Shown here piece by piece: positions 46,411 to 56,248 of a stretch of 64,000 nucleotides of DNA (positions are counted from its first letter, which is position 1; each line of letters opens with the position of its first letter). Under the pieces are notes generated by a model. That model was not told where the DNA came from. It did not search any database and saw only the letters and a program-made list of their open reading frames with translations. This stretch comes from Mesorhizobium sp. AR10. GTDB lineage: Bacteria > Pseudomonadota > Alphaproteobacteria > Rhizobiales > Rhizobiaceae. The translations under genes and the position numbers were made by a program. The stretch is taken from contig NZ_CP080524.1 of assembly GCF_024746795.1 (NCBI RefSeq), positions 4,628,001-4,692,000 of the forward strand. The letters are read 5' to 3'.

Positions 46411-47720
46411 GACCAGTCGCCCTCGGGCGTGCCGTTGAAGCGCTTCTTCAGATCAGCCCAGCAATCGATGTAATTGTCCTGCCGGGTTTCAAGCTCGGCG
46501 CCGTAGCGGGTCAGCATCTGCGGGTATCGGGTCTCGAACATGAAGGCCATTGTGTTGTCGAGCTTGACCGGTTTCAGCTCGACTTTCGAGGCCTTTTCGA
46601 AGCCAGATGCGTCCGGTCCATGCGCCAGCATCAGATTGTGCAGGCTGATGCCGCCGGGAACGAAGCCTTCCTCCTTGGCGTCGTACTGGCCGTGGATCAG
46701 GCCCATGAATTCGCTCATGATGTTGCGATGGTACCAGGGTGGACGGAACGTATCTTCAGCTACCAGCCAGCGTGGCGGGAAGATGACGAAGTCGATGTTG
46801 GCGGTGCCTTCCTCGCCGCTCGGCGCCGTCAGCACCGTGAAGATCGACGGGTCCGGGTGGTCGAACAGCAGCGCGCCAACCGGCGAAAAGGTCGCAAGAT
46901 CATATTTGTAAGGCGCGTAGTTGCCGTGCCAGGCCACGACATCCAGCGGCGAATGACCGATCTCGGTGACATGGAAATTGCCGCACCATTTCACCGTCAG
47001 CCGGCAAGGCGTCTCCTTTTCCTCGAACCAGGCGCACGGCGTCTTGAAGTCGCGCGGATTGGCCAGGCAATTGGCGCCGATCGGGCCGCGATCGGGCATG
47101 GTGAGCTTGGCGCCATAGTTCTCGCAGACATAGCCGCGCACTTCCGCATCGACCAGTTCGACCTTGAAGACGAGGCCGCGCGGCAGCACGGCGATCTCGC
47201 CCGGCCGCAATTCGATGACGCCCATCTCGGTGACGAAACGCAAGGCACCGACCTGCGGCACGACCAGCAACTCGCCATCGGCGTTGAAGAAATGGTCGTC
47301 GACCATCGACCGGTTGGCGACATAGACATGGGCGGCCATGCCAGTTTGCCCGAGCACGTCGCCGGCAGTGGTGATCGAGCGCATGCCGGCGATGAAATCG
47401 GTCGGCTCCTTCGGCATCGGCATCGGGTTCCAGCGATACTGGCCGAGCGCCAGTTCGTGGTCGCCGACATTCGGCGCGGTCTTCCACAGCGGATAGTTCG
47501 CCGGTTTGAAGCGGCCGGTGTGCTTGACGCTGGGCCTTATCCGGTAAAGCCAGGAGCGTTCATTGGTGCCGCGCGGGGCGGTAAAGGGCGAGCCGGAAAG
47601 CTGCTCCGCATATAGGCCGTAGGCCGGGCGCTGCGGCGAATTGCGGCCCTGCGGCAGGGAGCCTGGCAGCGTTTCGGTTTCGAAGTCGTTGCCGAACCCC
47701 GGCATGTAGGAAAAGGCCAT
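46407..47720 (-). CDS. hmgA: Homogentisate 1,2-dioxygenase
   Basis: A 437-residue iron dioxygenase that opens homogentisate to maleylacetoacetate. It starts [20 protein letters not shown] after GGGAGG at a good distance; the frame opens 11 codons upstream without homology. The iron site is in [20 protein letters not shown] (His and Glu) and the downstream [16 protein letters not shown] (His). First gene of the leftward operon hmgA-MBL-FAA-membrane protein-DinB; divergent from a MarR regulator. Confidence 0.97.
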   Translation of the reverse strand: MAFSYMPGFGNDFETETLPGSLPQGRNSPQRPAYGLYAEQLSGSPFTAPRGTNERSWLYRIRPSVKHTGRFKPANYPLWKTAPNVGDHELALGQYRWNPMPMPKEPTDFIAGMRSITTAGDVLGQTGMAAHVYVANRSMVDDHFFNADGELLVVPQVGALRFVTEMGVIELRPGEIAVLPRGLVFKVELVDAEVRGYVCENYGAKLTMPDRGPIGANCLANPRDFKTPCAWFEEKETPCRLTVKWCGNFHVTEIGHSPLDVVAWHGNYAPYKYDLATFSPVGALLFDHPDPSIFTVLTAPSGEEGTANIDFVIFPPRWLVAEDTFRPPWYHRNIMSEFMGLIHGQYDAKEEGFVPGGISLHNLMLAHGPDASGFEKASKVELKPVKLDNTMAFMFETRYPQMLTRYGAELETRQDNYIDCWADLKKRFNGTPEGDWS

Positions 47721-47812
47721 CGCTTCCTCCCAGATTGACCAAACTGGTTTCATTTGTAACCATTGAAAATGTAACTATCAACCTATGATGCCTGCTGCCA
47801 GGACGCGGAAAC
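47721..47812. promoter_or_regulatory. Divergent hmgA/marR control region with TGTAAC repeats
   Basis: The 92-bp gap is AT-richer than its surroundings and carries TGTAAC twice (47755-47760 and 47770-47775), each followed by a similar block (CATTGAA and TATCAA). The flanks GGTT and AACC are symmetric. A MarR dimer encoded alongside may bind here and control hmgA and itself. The motif assignment is tentative. Confidence 0.4.
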
Positions 47813-48256
47813 ATGCAACCGGAAATCCTCGAACTCGAAAGCTTCTTGCCCTACCGGCTCTATCGGCTAGCCGACGCCGTCAGCCGTGAATTCGCGGGGA
47901 TATACAAGGATAGTCATGGCCTGACCCGGCCTGAATGGCGCACCCTTTCCGGGTTGGGACAGCATGGCACCATGACGGCATCGGCGATCGGCGAGCAATC
48001 GGCCATGCACAAGACCAAGGTCTCGCGCGCCGTCGCGGAACTCGAACGGCGCCGCTGGCTGACGCGCACGCCGGACGAGAACGATCGCCGCGTCGAGCAC
48101 CTGACACTCACCAAGGCCGGGCTTGCCGCCTATCGCGAGATGGTGCCGCTGGCCAAAGCCTTCGAGCGGGAATTGCTGGCGAAGCTGAGCGACGGCGAGC
48201 GCGCCGCGATCACCAACGGGCTGGCTGGCCTCGAGAAAAACCTGGCTGCCGAATAG
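47813..48256 (+). CDS. MarR-family transcriptional regulator, likely controls hmgA
   Basis: A 147-residue winged-helix protein. It shows FLPYRLYRLADAVSREFAGI, LTRPEWRTLSGLGQHGTMTA, the recognition helix MHKTKVSRAVAELERRRWLT and the wing DENDRRVEHLTLTKAG. It is divergent from hmgA, as are HmgR/HpaR-type repressors of aromatic pathways, so homogentisate or a similar acid is a likely ligand. It converges with tdh. Confidence 0.9.
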   Translation: MQPEILELESFLPYRLYRLADAVSREFAGIYKDSHGLTRPEWRTLSGLGQHGTMTASAIGEQSAMHKTKVSRAVAELERRRWLTRTPDENDRRVEHLTLTKAGLAAYREMVPLAKAFERELLAKLSDGERAAITNGLAGLEKNLAAE

Positions 48257-48265
48257 GGCTGGCGA

Positions 48266-49300
48266 TCACCAGTCCATTACCACTTTCCCCGAACTGCCGC
48301 TCCGCATCGCGTCGAAGCCCGTCTGGAAATCATCGATGCCGATGCGGTGGGTGATCAGGCCGCTGACGTCGAGCGGGCCCTGCACAAGCGCGATCATCTT
48401 GTACCAGGTCTCGAACATCTCGCGGCCGTAGATGCCCTTGAGATGCAGCATCTTGAAGATGACCTTGTTCCAGTCGATCTCGAAGCCGGTCGACGCGATG
48501 CCGAGAATGGCGATCTTGCCGCCATTGTTCATGGTGTCGATCATGTCGCGAAAGGCGGGTGCGGCGCCCGACATTTCGAGGCCGACATCAAAACCCTCGG
48601 TCATGCCGAGCGCTGGCATGACATCGCGCAGCTTCTCCTTCGACGCATCGACGACATGCTGGACGCCGAGCTTTTTCGCCAGCGCCAGCCGCACCGGATT
48701 GATGTCGGTGATGACGACTTTTCGCGCGCCGACGCACTGCGCCACCAGTGCGCCCATGATGCCGATCGGCCCGGCGCCGGTGACCAGCACGTCCTCGCCG
48801 ACGAGGTCGAAGGACAATGCGGTGTGAACCGCATTGCCCAGGGGATCGAAGATCGCCGCAATCTCGTCCGGCACATCGTCGGGGATCGGCACGACATTGT
48901 GTTGCGGGATCGCCAGATACTCGCCGAAGGCGCCGGGACGGTTGACGCCGACGCCGAGCGTGTTGCGGCACAGATGCCCCCTGCCCGCGCGACAGTTGCG
49001 GCAATGACCGCAAACGATGTGGCCCTCGCCCGAAACGCGCTGACCAACCTTGTACTCTGTCACCGCCGCGCCGAAATCGGCGACCGTGCCGACGAATTCA
49101 TGGCCAGTCACCATCGGCACCGGCACCGTCTTTTGCGCCCACTGGTCCCAATTGTAGATGTGGACGTCGGTACCGCAGATCGCCGTTTTCTTGACCTTGA
49201 TCAGCACGTCGTTGGGGCCGATCTCCGGCACCGGCACCTCTTCCATCCAGATGCCCGGTTCGGCCTTGGCCTTGACCAGCGCCTTCATCATGTTCGACAT
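48266..49300 (-). CDS. tdh: L-threonine 3-dehydrogenase
   Basis: A 344-residue zinc alcohol-dehydrogenase-family enzyme that oxidises threonine to 2-amino-3-ketobutyrate. The catalytic zinc cysteine is Cys42 in [18 protein letters not shown], with VTGHEFVG nearby. Structural zinc cysteines are [15 protein letters not shown]. The NAD site is [20 protein letters not shown]. The ATG at 49300 follows AAGGGAC. It lies 56 bp after the broken kbl gene in the same direction; Kbl normally uses its product. Confidence 0.95.
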   Translation of the reverse strand: MSNMMKALVKAKAEPGIWMEEVPVPEIGPNDVLIKVKKTAICGTDVHIYNWDQWAQKTVPVPMVTGHEFVGTVADFGAAVTEYKVGQRVSGEGHIVCGHCRNCRAGRGHLCRNTLGVGVNRPGAFGEYLAIPQHNVVPIPDDVPDEIAAIFDPLGNAVHTALSFDLVGEDVLVTGAGPIGIMGALVAQCVGARKVVITDINPVRLALAKKLGVQHVVDASKEKLRDVMPALGMTEGFDVGLEMSGAAPAFRDMIDTMNNGGKIAILGIASTGFEIDWNKVIFKMLHLKGIYGREMFETWYKMIALVQGPLDVSGLITHRIGIDDFQTGFDAMRSGSSGKVVMDW

Positions 49301-49356
49301 GCTTTTGTCCCTTGAATCTCTTGATCCGGAATCGCTTTTCGCTACCGGCCGGCCGT

Positions 49357-50545
49357 TCAGGAAATCACGCCCAATTCCTTGCCGACCGCGCCGAACGCCG
49401 CAACCGCGCGGTCGATGTCGGCGCTGGAATGGGCGGCCGACATCTGCGTGCGGATGCGCGCCTGGCCCTTCGGCACCACCGGGAAGGAGAAGCCTATGAC
49501 ATAGATGCCGCGCTTCAGCATGCGCGCCGCCATCTCCTGCGCCAGCGTCGCATCGCCCAGCATGACCGGGATGATCGGATGATCGGCGCCGGCCAGCGTG
49601 AAGCCGAGCTTGCCCATCTCTGTCCGGAAGCGCGTGGCATTGTCGTACAGTTTCTTGCGCAAACCATCGCCGCCTTTGACAAGGTCGAACACCTTGATCG
49701 AAGCGCCGGCGATCGCCGGCATCAGCGTGTTGGAGAAGAGATAGGGCCGTGAGCGCTGGCGCAGCCAGTACGACCACTTGCTTCTTGCCCGAGGTGTAGC
49801 CGCCCGATGCGCCGCCCAGCGCCTTGCCGAGTGTGCCGGTGATGATGTCCACCCTGCCCTCGACGCCGCAATGTTCGGCCGAGCCGCGGCCGTGTCTGCC
49901 GACGAAGCCAACCGCATGGCTGTCGTCGACCATCACCATCGCATCGTATTTCTCGGCGAGATCGCAGACGCCTTTCAGGTTGGCGATGATACCGTCCATG
50001 GAAAACACGCCGTCGGTGGCGATCAGCCGGAAGCGGCAGTCCTTCGCCTCCTTCAGCCGCGCTTCCAGATCGGCCATGTCGTTGTTGGCGTAGCGGAAGC
50101 GTTTGGCCTTCGACAGCCGCACGCCGTCAATGATCGAGGCGTGGTTGAGCGCATCGGAGATGATCGCATCCTCTTCGCCCAGCAACGTCTCGAACAGACC
50201 GCCATTGGCGTCGAAACAGGAGCCGTAGAGGATAGTGTCGTCCATGCCGAGGAAAGAGGAAATCGTGGATTCGAGCAGCTTGTGCTCCTCCTGCGTGCCG
50301 CAGATGAAGCGCACCGACGCCATGCCGTAACCGTAGCGATCGAGCGCTTGCTTGGCCGCATCGCGCAAGTCGACGCTGTCGGCGAGGCCGAGGTAGTTGT
50401 TGGCGCAGAAGTTCAGCACCTTTTCGCCGCCGACCTCGATCTCGGCCGACTGGGTCGAGGTGATCACCCGCTCGGATTTGTAAAGCCCGGCCGATTTCAA
50501 CCCTGCGAGCTCGCTGTCGATATGGGAGAGGAATGCCGCGGTCAT
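49357..50545 (-). pseudogene. kbl: 2-amino-3-ketobutyrate CoA ligase with a one-base frameshift
   Basis: Two frames together give a full-length Kbl of about 395 residues (normal length). The first 250 or so include [20 protein letters not shown], the substrate region [16 protein letters not shown] and the PLP-lysine segment [17 protein letters not shown]. After GKKQVV the frame is lost; the rest continues one frame over as [20 protein letters not shown] and [30 protein letters not shown] reads as GTCGACTGG (Val-Asp-Trp) with one extra base near plus 49770. The shifted frame has no stop and runs into tdh. It may be a true mutation or a sequencing error. Confidence 0.85.
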
Positions 50546-50840
50546 GATCAGGCCCTGTTGAGATTGAGCGGACTGTCGCCCCGCCGGTGAGAAAAATCCA
50601 CCGCAAAAGCGACCGCTTCGGTGGTGCGGCAAAGCTCAACCACAACGGGAAGCGACCGTACGGGCAGCATGTTGGAGTAGAATGCGCGCAAATGCAGGCT
50701 CGCAGTGAAAGAACATGATAACCATTTTGGCAGCTTTCCTTGTCAGGTCCGCCGACTTCCAGACCTGTTAACCCTTTCACGCCAATGGTCTTCTTGCCAG
50801 AACGTGGCAGGAATCCGTCGACCGGGAGGGTCACCCAGAA
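50546..50840. other. Intergenic region between kbl and the GGDEF-EAL gene
   Basis: These 295 bp hold no supportable gene. They must contain divergent promoters for kbl-tdh and the GGDEF-EAL gene. I see no clear palindrome or repeat. Confidence 0.5.
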
Positions 50841-52913
50841 ATGTCGCAGCAGCCGGCGCAAACCGTTTCAGGCAAGCTCATACTGCTGATCAAGAGCGGC
50901 TACTGGCTGGCGCTGTTGATCATCGCCGCCATGGTGATGGCCTCCTTCGTCCTGCTGCAACAGATGATGGCGGCACAGCAGAACAACGATACGCTGCTCA
51001 ATATCGTCAGCACCCAGAAAGCGCTGTCGCAGCGCATCGTCTTCCTTGCCAGCGCGACAGGTGCCGCTTCACGCGACAAGCAGCCGGCCCTGGTTACCGC
51101 GCTCAAGCAGGCGACCGCGGAATTCGAGACGAACTACGATCTGCTGCTCGATCAGACGGGAGCCGATCCGATGTCCCCGGCACGCTTCGACCCAAAGTCG
51201 ATCGAGAGCGTGCTTTTTGCCAAGCCGTTTCATCTCGACTATTTCTCGGTCGGGCTTATCGCCAATGGCGGACGCCTGGTCTCGTCGTTCGAGTCCCAGC
51301 TCACCATGGCCAGCAATGGTGGCTACAAGGGCGGCGCAGAGCGCGTCAACCTCGACGCCTCCGTCGCCAACGCGACGCTGTCCGGCTATGCGGCCCTTGG
51401 CCAGCGCATCAGCGCCTTTGCCAGCGAGCGGTCGGAAAAGCTCCTCGATCTGCACCGCACGCTTTTCTACGCCACCATCGGCGTCATCGTGCTGGTGGCG
51501 CTGTTCATCTTCCGCCCGATGTCGAACGCCATCCTGCGCAAGACGCATGAGCTCATCGATGCGCGCAATTCCATGGCCTTCATCGCCGTGCACGACGGGC
51601 TGACCGGCCTGCACAACCGCACCTTCCTGACCGATCATTTCGAAACACTGATCAAGGGCGCGCATCGCCGGCGCGAGCGCCTGGCGGTGATCCAGCTCGA
51701 CCTCGACCGGTTCAAGCAGATCAACGACACGCTCGGCCACGCCGCCGGCGACTATGTGCTGGTCGTCACCGCACAACGCATGCGTGACTCCTGCCGGGCT
51801 TCGGATCTCTGCGCGCGTCTGGGCGGCGACGAGTTCGTGATGATCCTCAATGGAGCCGGCGATACCGAAGACATCAACATGCTCGCCAGGCGCATCCTGG
51901 AGCAGATCAACGAGCCGATCGGCTTTCAGGGCACGACCATCCTTCCGGGAGCCAGCGCCGGCATTGCCGTCTATCCGATCGACGCCGACAATGCGCAGGA
52001 CCTGCTCGTCCACGCCGATCTGGCGCTCTATTCCGCCAAGAAGCAGGGCGGCGGCAGCTTCTCGTTCTTCTCCGAGGAGCTGCGGCGCGAACTCGACTAC
52101 CGCAAGCAACTCGAGCACGACATCAAGGTCGCCATTGCGGACAAGGCGTTCGAAGTCTATTTCCAGCCGCAGGTTTCGCTGAGCCACGGCACGATCAGCG
52201 GCATCGAAGCGCTGGTGCGCTGGAAACATGCCGAACGCGGCATGATTGCGCCGGGCGAATTCATTCCGGTCGCCGAAAAATGCGGCTTCATGCCCGAGAT
52301 CGGCCGCATCGTCATCGCCAAGGCGATCAACGAAGCGGCCGAGTGGGACCGCGCCGGCATCGCCTTCGGACGGCTTGCCGTCAACGTCTCCGGCACCGAA
52401 CTGCGCGAGCCCGATTTCGACAAGTTCCTGTTCGACACGCTGGAGAAGGCGGGGCTCGCGCCGCAGAAACTGTCGCTGGAAATCGTCGAATCCGTCATTC
52501 TCGACGACGAGAAGACCGGGATCGCGGCGAAGCTGCGCCACATCCGTGCCGCCGGCGTCCATCTCGAGCTCGACGATTTCGGCACCGGCTATGCCTCGCT
52601 CAGCCACGTCAACCCGAACGAGATCGACCGGCTGAAGATCGACCGTCGCTTCGTCCAGAACATCAACGAGAACGGCGACAACACCAAGATCGTGCGCGCC
52701 ATCACCGAGCTTGCGCGCGGCCTCGGCATCTCGATTGTCGCAGAGGGCGCCGAAACCGAGGCTGAGCTCGATTCGCTGATGGCGATCGGCTGCGACCAGG
52801 TGCAGGGCTATTCCATCGCCTTCCCGATGCCGCAGGACAAGGCGCGCGAATGGCTGGTGGCGCGGGCGCCGAAGAAGGCTAGGCTGAAGGTGCTTCAGGG
52901 CAGCCTGGCTTAG
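50841..52913 (+). CDS. Membrane-bound GGDEF-EAL protein (cyclic di-GMP cyclase/phosphodiesterase)
   Basis: A 690-residue sensor. A first helix (residues about 19-41) and a second near 212-232 bracket a periplasmic, helix-rich sensing domain with KALSQRIVFLASATGAASRD, similar to PilJ/nitrate-type input domains. The cyclase domain carries the intact LGGDEF motif near 327 and HDGLTGLHNR at its start. The phosphodiesterase domain has IEALVRW near 455, LDDFGTGYASLSHV, KIDRRFV, EGAETE and the final QGYSIAFPM, all intact. Both activities are possible. GGGAGGG precedes the ATG. It is a single gene, divergent from kbl. Confidence 0.95.
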   Translation: MSQQPAQTVSGKLILLIKSGYWLALLIIAAMVMASFVLLQQMMAAQQNNDTLLNIVSTQKALSQRIVFLASATGAASRDKQPALVTALKQATAEFETNYDLLLDQTGADPMSPARFDPKSIESVLFAKPFHLDYFSVGLIANGGRLVSSFESQLTMASNGGYKGGAERVNLDASVANATLSGYAALGQRISAFASERSEKLLDLHRTLFYATIGVIVLVALFIFRPMSNAILRKTHELIDARNSMAFIAVHDGLTGLHNRTFLTDHFETLIKGAHRRRERLAVIQLDLDRFKQINDTLGHAAGDYVLVVTAQRMRDSCRASDLCARLGGDEFVMILNGAGDTEDINMLARRILEQINEPIGFQGTTILPGASAGIAVYPIDADNAQDLLVHADLALYSAKKQGGGSFSFFSEELRRELDYRKQLEHDIKVAIADKAFEVYFQPQVSLSHGTISGIEALVRWKHAERGMIAPGEFIPVAEKCGFMPEIGRIVIAKAINEAAEWDRAGIAFGRLAVNVSGTELREPDFDKFLFDTLEKAGLAPQKLSLEIVESVILDDEKTGIAAKLRHIRAAGVHLELDDFGTGYASLSHVNPNEIDRLKIDRRFVQNINENGDNTKIVRAITELARGLGISIVAEGAETEAELDSLMAIGCDQVQGYSIAFPMPQDKAREWLVARAPKKARLKVLQGSLA

Positions 52914-53044
52914 GTTGATTCTACCCCACGACATGGACCGACGTGCCTGATGGCTCTCCGTGCGGAGGCCCGGCTGCGCGCCACAAGCACTGACGGCGAT
53001 TGACGCGGTAGTCGCTTGTCGCGCCAGGCCATCGGTAGAGCGCC

Positions 53045-53782
53045 TCAAAGCACCTCGACCGAGTCCCCGCGCAAATTCTCCCGGCGCAATTTGAGGTATG
53101 CGCGCAAATTCGGCGCGACACGAAAGCCCTCCAGCTTCGTTTCCTGGAGCGGAGCAGCCCATGCCATGTTCTCGTATCTGCGGCCATAGCCTTCGATGGT
53201 CGCGGCGAGACTCTCGCGGCCCAGATGCCCGGCCAGGGTGGCGCAGGCAGCAATCCGCGATCGTATCGACTGGCCATATTTGGGAGCAAACGCCAACCCG
53301 CCGTCCGCCAGGTCATCGACCTCATGGGCAAGCACCAGAAACAGGAGGTCCTCATCACCGGCCGGCACACCGACAGATGCAAGGCGCTCGGGGTCTCCCG
53401 TCTCGAATTTCATGTCGACCAGGCGTGCCACAATACTTTCGACGTTGGGACCGATTCTTTGCTCCAGCCACTTGCGATGGGCATCGCTGCGCCTGCTGGA
53501 TTTTCCATCCGGATACTGGCCGCTGTCATAGGAGGCGTGGAACATCGCCGCGAGGACAAGATCGATACTCTTGTCGAAATGCGCGACCGAAGACGCAGCG
53601 CCCACCGCATGACAGATGAAAGGCCGCCCGGTCTTGCGGTAGCGGCCGTTGAACATGGCGCAACACACACGGTAAGCCTTCTGCACGCGGACGATATCGG
53701 CGACCGGGTATCCGGCCTCGTACAGCTGCATATAAAGCGCGGTGTTGGTCTGGCGCGGAACGAACAGTTCTTCTTTGCTCAA
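53045..53782 (-). CDS. Degenerate HD/SpoT-hydrolase-like protein, unknown function
   Basis: A 245-residue soluble protein. Residues about 30-95 (RYRKTGRPFICHAVGAASSV, then VLAAMFHASYDSGQYP) line up by eye with the start of SpoT/MESH1-type HD hydrolase domains, where the motif reads GEPYITHP...LLHD. His58 and His82 are kept, but the Asp of the HD pair is Ala83. A further acidic segment AHEVDDLADGG is near 152-162. The metal site may therefore be altered or lost. It may belong to a DUF6817-like family. It stands alone. Confidence 0.65.
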   Translation of the reverse strand: MSKEELFVPRQTNTALYMQLYEAGYPVADIVRVQKAYRVCCAMFNGRYRKTGRPFICHAVGAASSVAHFDKSIDLVLAAMFHASYDSGQYPDGKSSRRSDAHRKWLEQRIGPNVESIVARLVDMKFETGDPERLASVGVPAGDEDLLFLVLAHEVDDLADGGLAFAPKYGQSIRSRIAACATLAGHLGRESLAATIEGYGRRYENMAWAAPLQETKLEGFRVAPNLRAYLKLRRENLRGDSVEVL

Positions 53783-53954
53783 AATCGGCCCCCAACTTCG
53801 TTTGACTTACCGTCGACTTTTCGCTGCAGAAGCGATCGGCTTCGGGATTCTTGTACAGACTTTTCGGTAGAGTTGAGCCTGCCCCTTCCCGCCTGGATCG
53901 GGGGATGACGGAAAATTGCAAATGTGACCGGAGAAGTCCAGTCCAAGGGAACCG

Positions 53955-53995
53955 CCGTCCCGCGAGCGGGAGTGTCACGTGACCCTACGGGACGG
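53955..53995 (-). terminator. Hairpin after the flavin oxidoreductase gene
   Basis: CCGTCCCG (53955-53962) pairs with CGGGACGG (53988-53995), enclosing a palindrome GTCACGTGAC (53974-53983). It begins just past the stop of the leftward gene. There is no strong T-tract, so it could also be a protein-binding site. Confidence 0.4.
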
Positions 53996-54002
53996 CTGGC
54001 GC

Positions 54003-56048
54003 TTAGATCCTGATACCGAGCCTGATGCCGTCATAGATGGCGGCGTGGATGTTGCGCGAGGCGACTGCGTCGCCAATGCGAAACAGCACGAAGCCGCCCT
54101 CAGGATTGCGTGCCGGGAAGATGTCGCCGCCATTGACCAGCCGCTCATAGTCGACCGCGCCGGCGTTCTTCGACAGCGGCTTCAGCGAGAGATAGAGATC
54201 GTCGAGCGGCAGCGTGCCGTGCTCGACCACCACCTGGTCGACCCGCCGCTCGCCGCGCCAGCCATCGGCAAAGTCGGAAGCGAGCTCGGCGACCAGCTGA
54301 TTGCCCTCGCGCCGCACCGAACGTAGCCTTGTGTTGATGGTGATGGTGACGCCCTTTTCCTGGAAGGCGCGCATATAGGGCACGTGGTTCATGCCGCCCA
54401 TTTCCGGGGCGAAGAAGCGTTCCGGCGAAACCAGCTCCAGCCTCGCGCCACCGTTGGCGATCAGTTCGGCGGCACCCATGCCCTGATGGCCACCATTGTC
54501 GTCATAGAGCAGCACGTTTTCGGCCGGCTTGGCGCTGCCGGCCATGATGTCCCAGCTGGAGGTGACGAGGTTGTCGCCCGCCGCCAGCGGCGGGTTCTGC
54601 GGCAGGCCGCCGGTGGCGACCACCACCACGTCGGGCGCCAGCGCCAATACATCGTCTTTCTCCGCCCAGGTGTCGTAGCGGATCTCGACGCCGAGCCGCT
54701 CAAGCTCGGCCAGCCGCCAGTCGATGATGCCGATCAATTCCTTGCGGCGCGGGTTCTGCGTCGCCAGCCGCACCTGCCCGCCGGCCTGGCTCGATGCCTC
54801 GAGCACTGTCACCTGATGGCCGCGCTCGGCCGCGACGCGTGCCGTCTCCAGCCCGCCGGCCCCGGCACCGACGACGATGACCTTCCGCTTTGGTCCCTCG
54901 GTCCTGAGAATGATATGCGGGATATCAGCCTCGCGGCCGGTCGCCGCATTGTGGATGCACAGCGCCTCGCCGCCTTCATAGATGCGGTCGAGGCAATAGG
55001 TGGCGCCGACGCAAGGGCGGATCTCGTGCTCGCGGCCCTCCATCACCTTTTTGATGATATGCGGATCGGCGATGTGGGCGCGTGTCATGCCGACCATGTC
55101 GAGCTTTCCCGTGGCAATGGCATGGCGCGCGGTGGCGACGTCGGAAATGCGCGCCGCATGGAAGGTCGGGAATTTCGTCGCCGCCCTCACCTCGCCGGCA
55201 AAGTCGAGATGCGGCGACGAGCGCATGCCGGTCACCGGAATGACCCTGGTCAGCGCCGCATCGGTCTCGATCGAGCCGCGGATGATGTTGAGGAAGTCGA
55301 CCTTGCCGGAGCCCGCCAGCCGCTTGGCGATGCCGACGCCATCCTGTTTCGACAGGCCTTTTTCGAAATCCTCGTCGGCGACCATGCGGATGCCGACGAC
55401 GAATTTGTCGCCGACCGCCGCGCGTACCGCGTCGAGCACCATGCCGGTGAAGCGCAGCCGGTTGTCGAGCGAACCGCCAAAATCGTCGTCGCGCTGGTTG
55501 GTGGCCGGCGACCAGAAGCCGTCCATCAGATGGCCGTAGGCCTCGAATTCGATGCCGTCGAGGCCGGCGGCCTGGCAGCGCTGCGCGGCCGACGCGTAGT
55601 CGGCGACGATGCGCTCGATGTCCCAGTCCTCGATGGTCTTGGGGAAAGCGCGGTGCGCCGGCTCACGCACCGGCGAAGCCGAAAGCACCGGCAGCCAGTC
55701 GGCCTTGTTCCAGCCGGTGCGGCGGCCGAGATGGGTGATCTGGATCATCACCTTGCAGTCATGCTCGTGGCAGGCGTCGGCGAGCTCCGTGAGCCACGGC
55801 ACGATGCGGTCGTCATAGACATGCAGATTGCCGAAGGCGGCCGGGCTGTCGCGCGAAACGATCGCCGAACCGGCGGTCATGGTCAGCGCCATGCCACCCT
55901 TGGCCTTTTCGGCATGGTAGAGCCGGTAGCGCTCTTTCGGCATGCCGTCCTCGGAATAGGCCGGCTCGTGGCTGGTCGACATGACCCGGTTCTTCAGCGT
56001 CAAATGTTTGAGCTGATAGGGCTGGAGAAGCGGATCGTTGCTGGCCAT
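54003..56048 (-). CDS. NADH:flavin oxidoreductase, N-methylproline demethylase (StcD)/TMADH-like
   Basis: A 681-residue fusion of an Old-Yellow-Enzyme barrel (about 1-370) with a Rossmann FAD/NAD half (about 390-681), as in trimethylamine dehydrogenase, 2,4-dienoyl-CoA reductase and rhizobial StcD. The start LLQPYQLKHLTLKNRVMSTS and the segment THLGRRTGWNKADWLPVLSA closely resemble StcD. The Fe-S cysteines are in RPCVGATYCLDR and ALCIHNAATG; the dinucleotide site is VIVVGAGAGGLETARVAAER. StcD removes a methyl group from N-methylproline. The exact substrate here is unproven. Confidence 0.88.
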   Translation of the reverse strand: MASNDPLLQPYQLKHLTLKNRVMSTSHEPAYSEDGMPKERYRLYHAEKAKGGMALTMTAGSAIVSRDSPAAFGNLHVYDDRIVPWLTELADACHEHDCKVMIQITHLGRRTGWNKADWLPVLSASPVREPAHRAFPKTIEDWDIERIVADYASAAQRCQAAGLDGIEFEAYGHLMDGFWSPATNQRDDDFGGSLDNRLRFTGMVLDAVRAAVGDKFVVGIRMVADEDFEKGLSKQDGVGIAKRLAGSGKVDFLNIIRGSIETDAALTRVIPVTGMRSSPHLDFAGEVRAATKFPTFHAARISDVATARHAIATGKLDMVGMTRAHIADPHIIKKVMEGREHEIRPCVGATYCLDRIYEGGEALCIHNAATGREADIPHIILRTEGPKRKVIVVGAGAGGLETARVAAERGHQVTVLEASSQAGGQVRLATQNPRRKELIGIIDWRLAELERLGVEIRYDTWAEKDDVLALAPDVVVVATGGLPQNPPLAAGDNLVTSSWDIMAGSAKPAENVLLYDDNGGHQGMGAAELIANGGARLELVSPERFFAPEMGGMNHVPYMRAFQEKGVTITINTRLRSVRREGNQLVAELASDFADGWRGERRVDQVVVEHGTLPLDDLYLSLKPLSKNAGAVDYERLVNGGDIFPARNPEGGFVLFRIGDAVASRNIHAAIYDGIRLGIRI

Positions 56049-56106
56049 CGTCTTCCTGCTGTTTCAAATTGTGCCGAGCAGCAAGCGCTGCTCCATCTCT
56101 TATTCA

Positions 56107-56216
56107 AGCATCGGATTTATCCGAAAACCGCTGCGCACTTTTCGGTCCGATGCTCCAATTCCTACTTAAGCATCGGATTTATCCGAAAACCGCTGCGCAC
56201 TTTTCGGTCCGATGCT
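56107..56216. repeat. Two identical 48-bp hairpin repeats upstream of queF
   Basis: A 48-bp block starting AGCATCGGATTTATCCGAAA and ending TTTTCGGTCCGATGCT occurs at 56107-56154 and again at 56169-56216 with no mismatch, period 62. Each copy is a hairpin: AGCATCGGA pairs with TCCGATGCT, and inside CCGAAAA pairs with TTTTCGG. This sequence is a common intergenic palindrome of Rhizobiales genomes. The second copy ends 32 bp before the queF start. Confidence 0.9.
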
Positions 56217-56248
56217 AATGAGCGGCAAAATCCAAGGAACCCCCGCCC

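Noticed and set aside
48266..50632. A 788-codon frame joining Kbl and Tdh as if a natural fusion enzyme
   Set aside because: The middle part is out of frame with Kbl and does not resemble a protein; the rest of Kbl is found in the neighbouring frame. It is the result of a frameshift, not a designed fusion.
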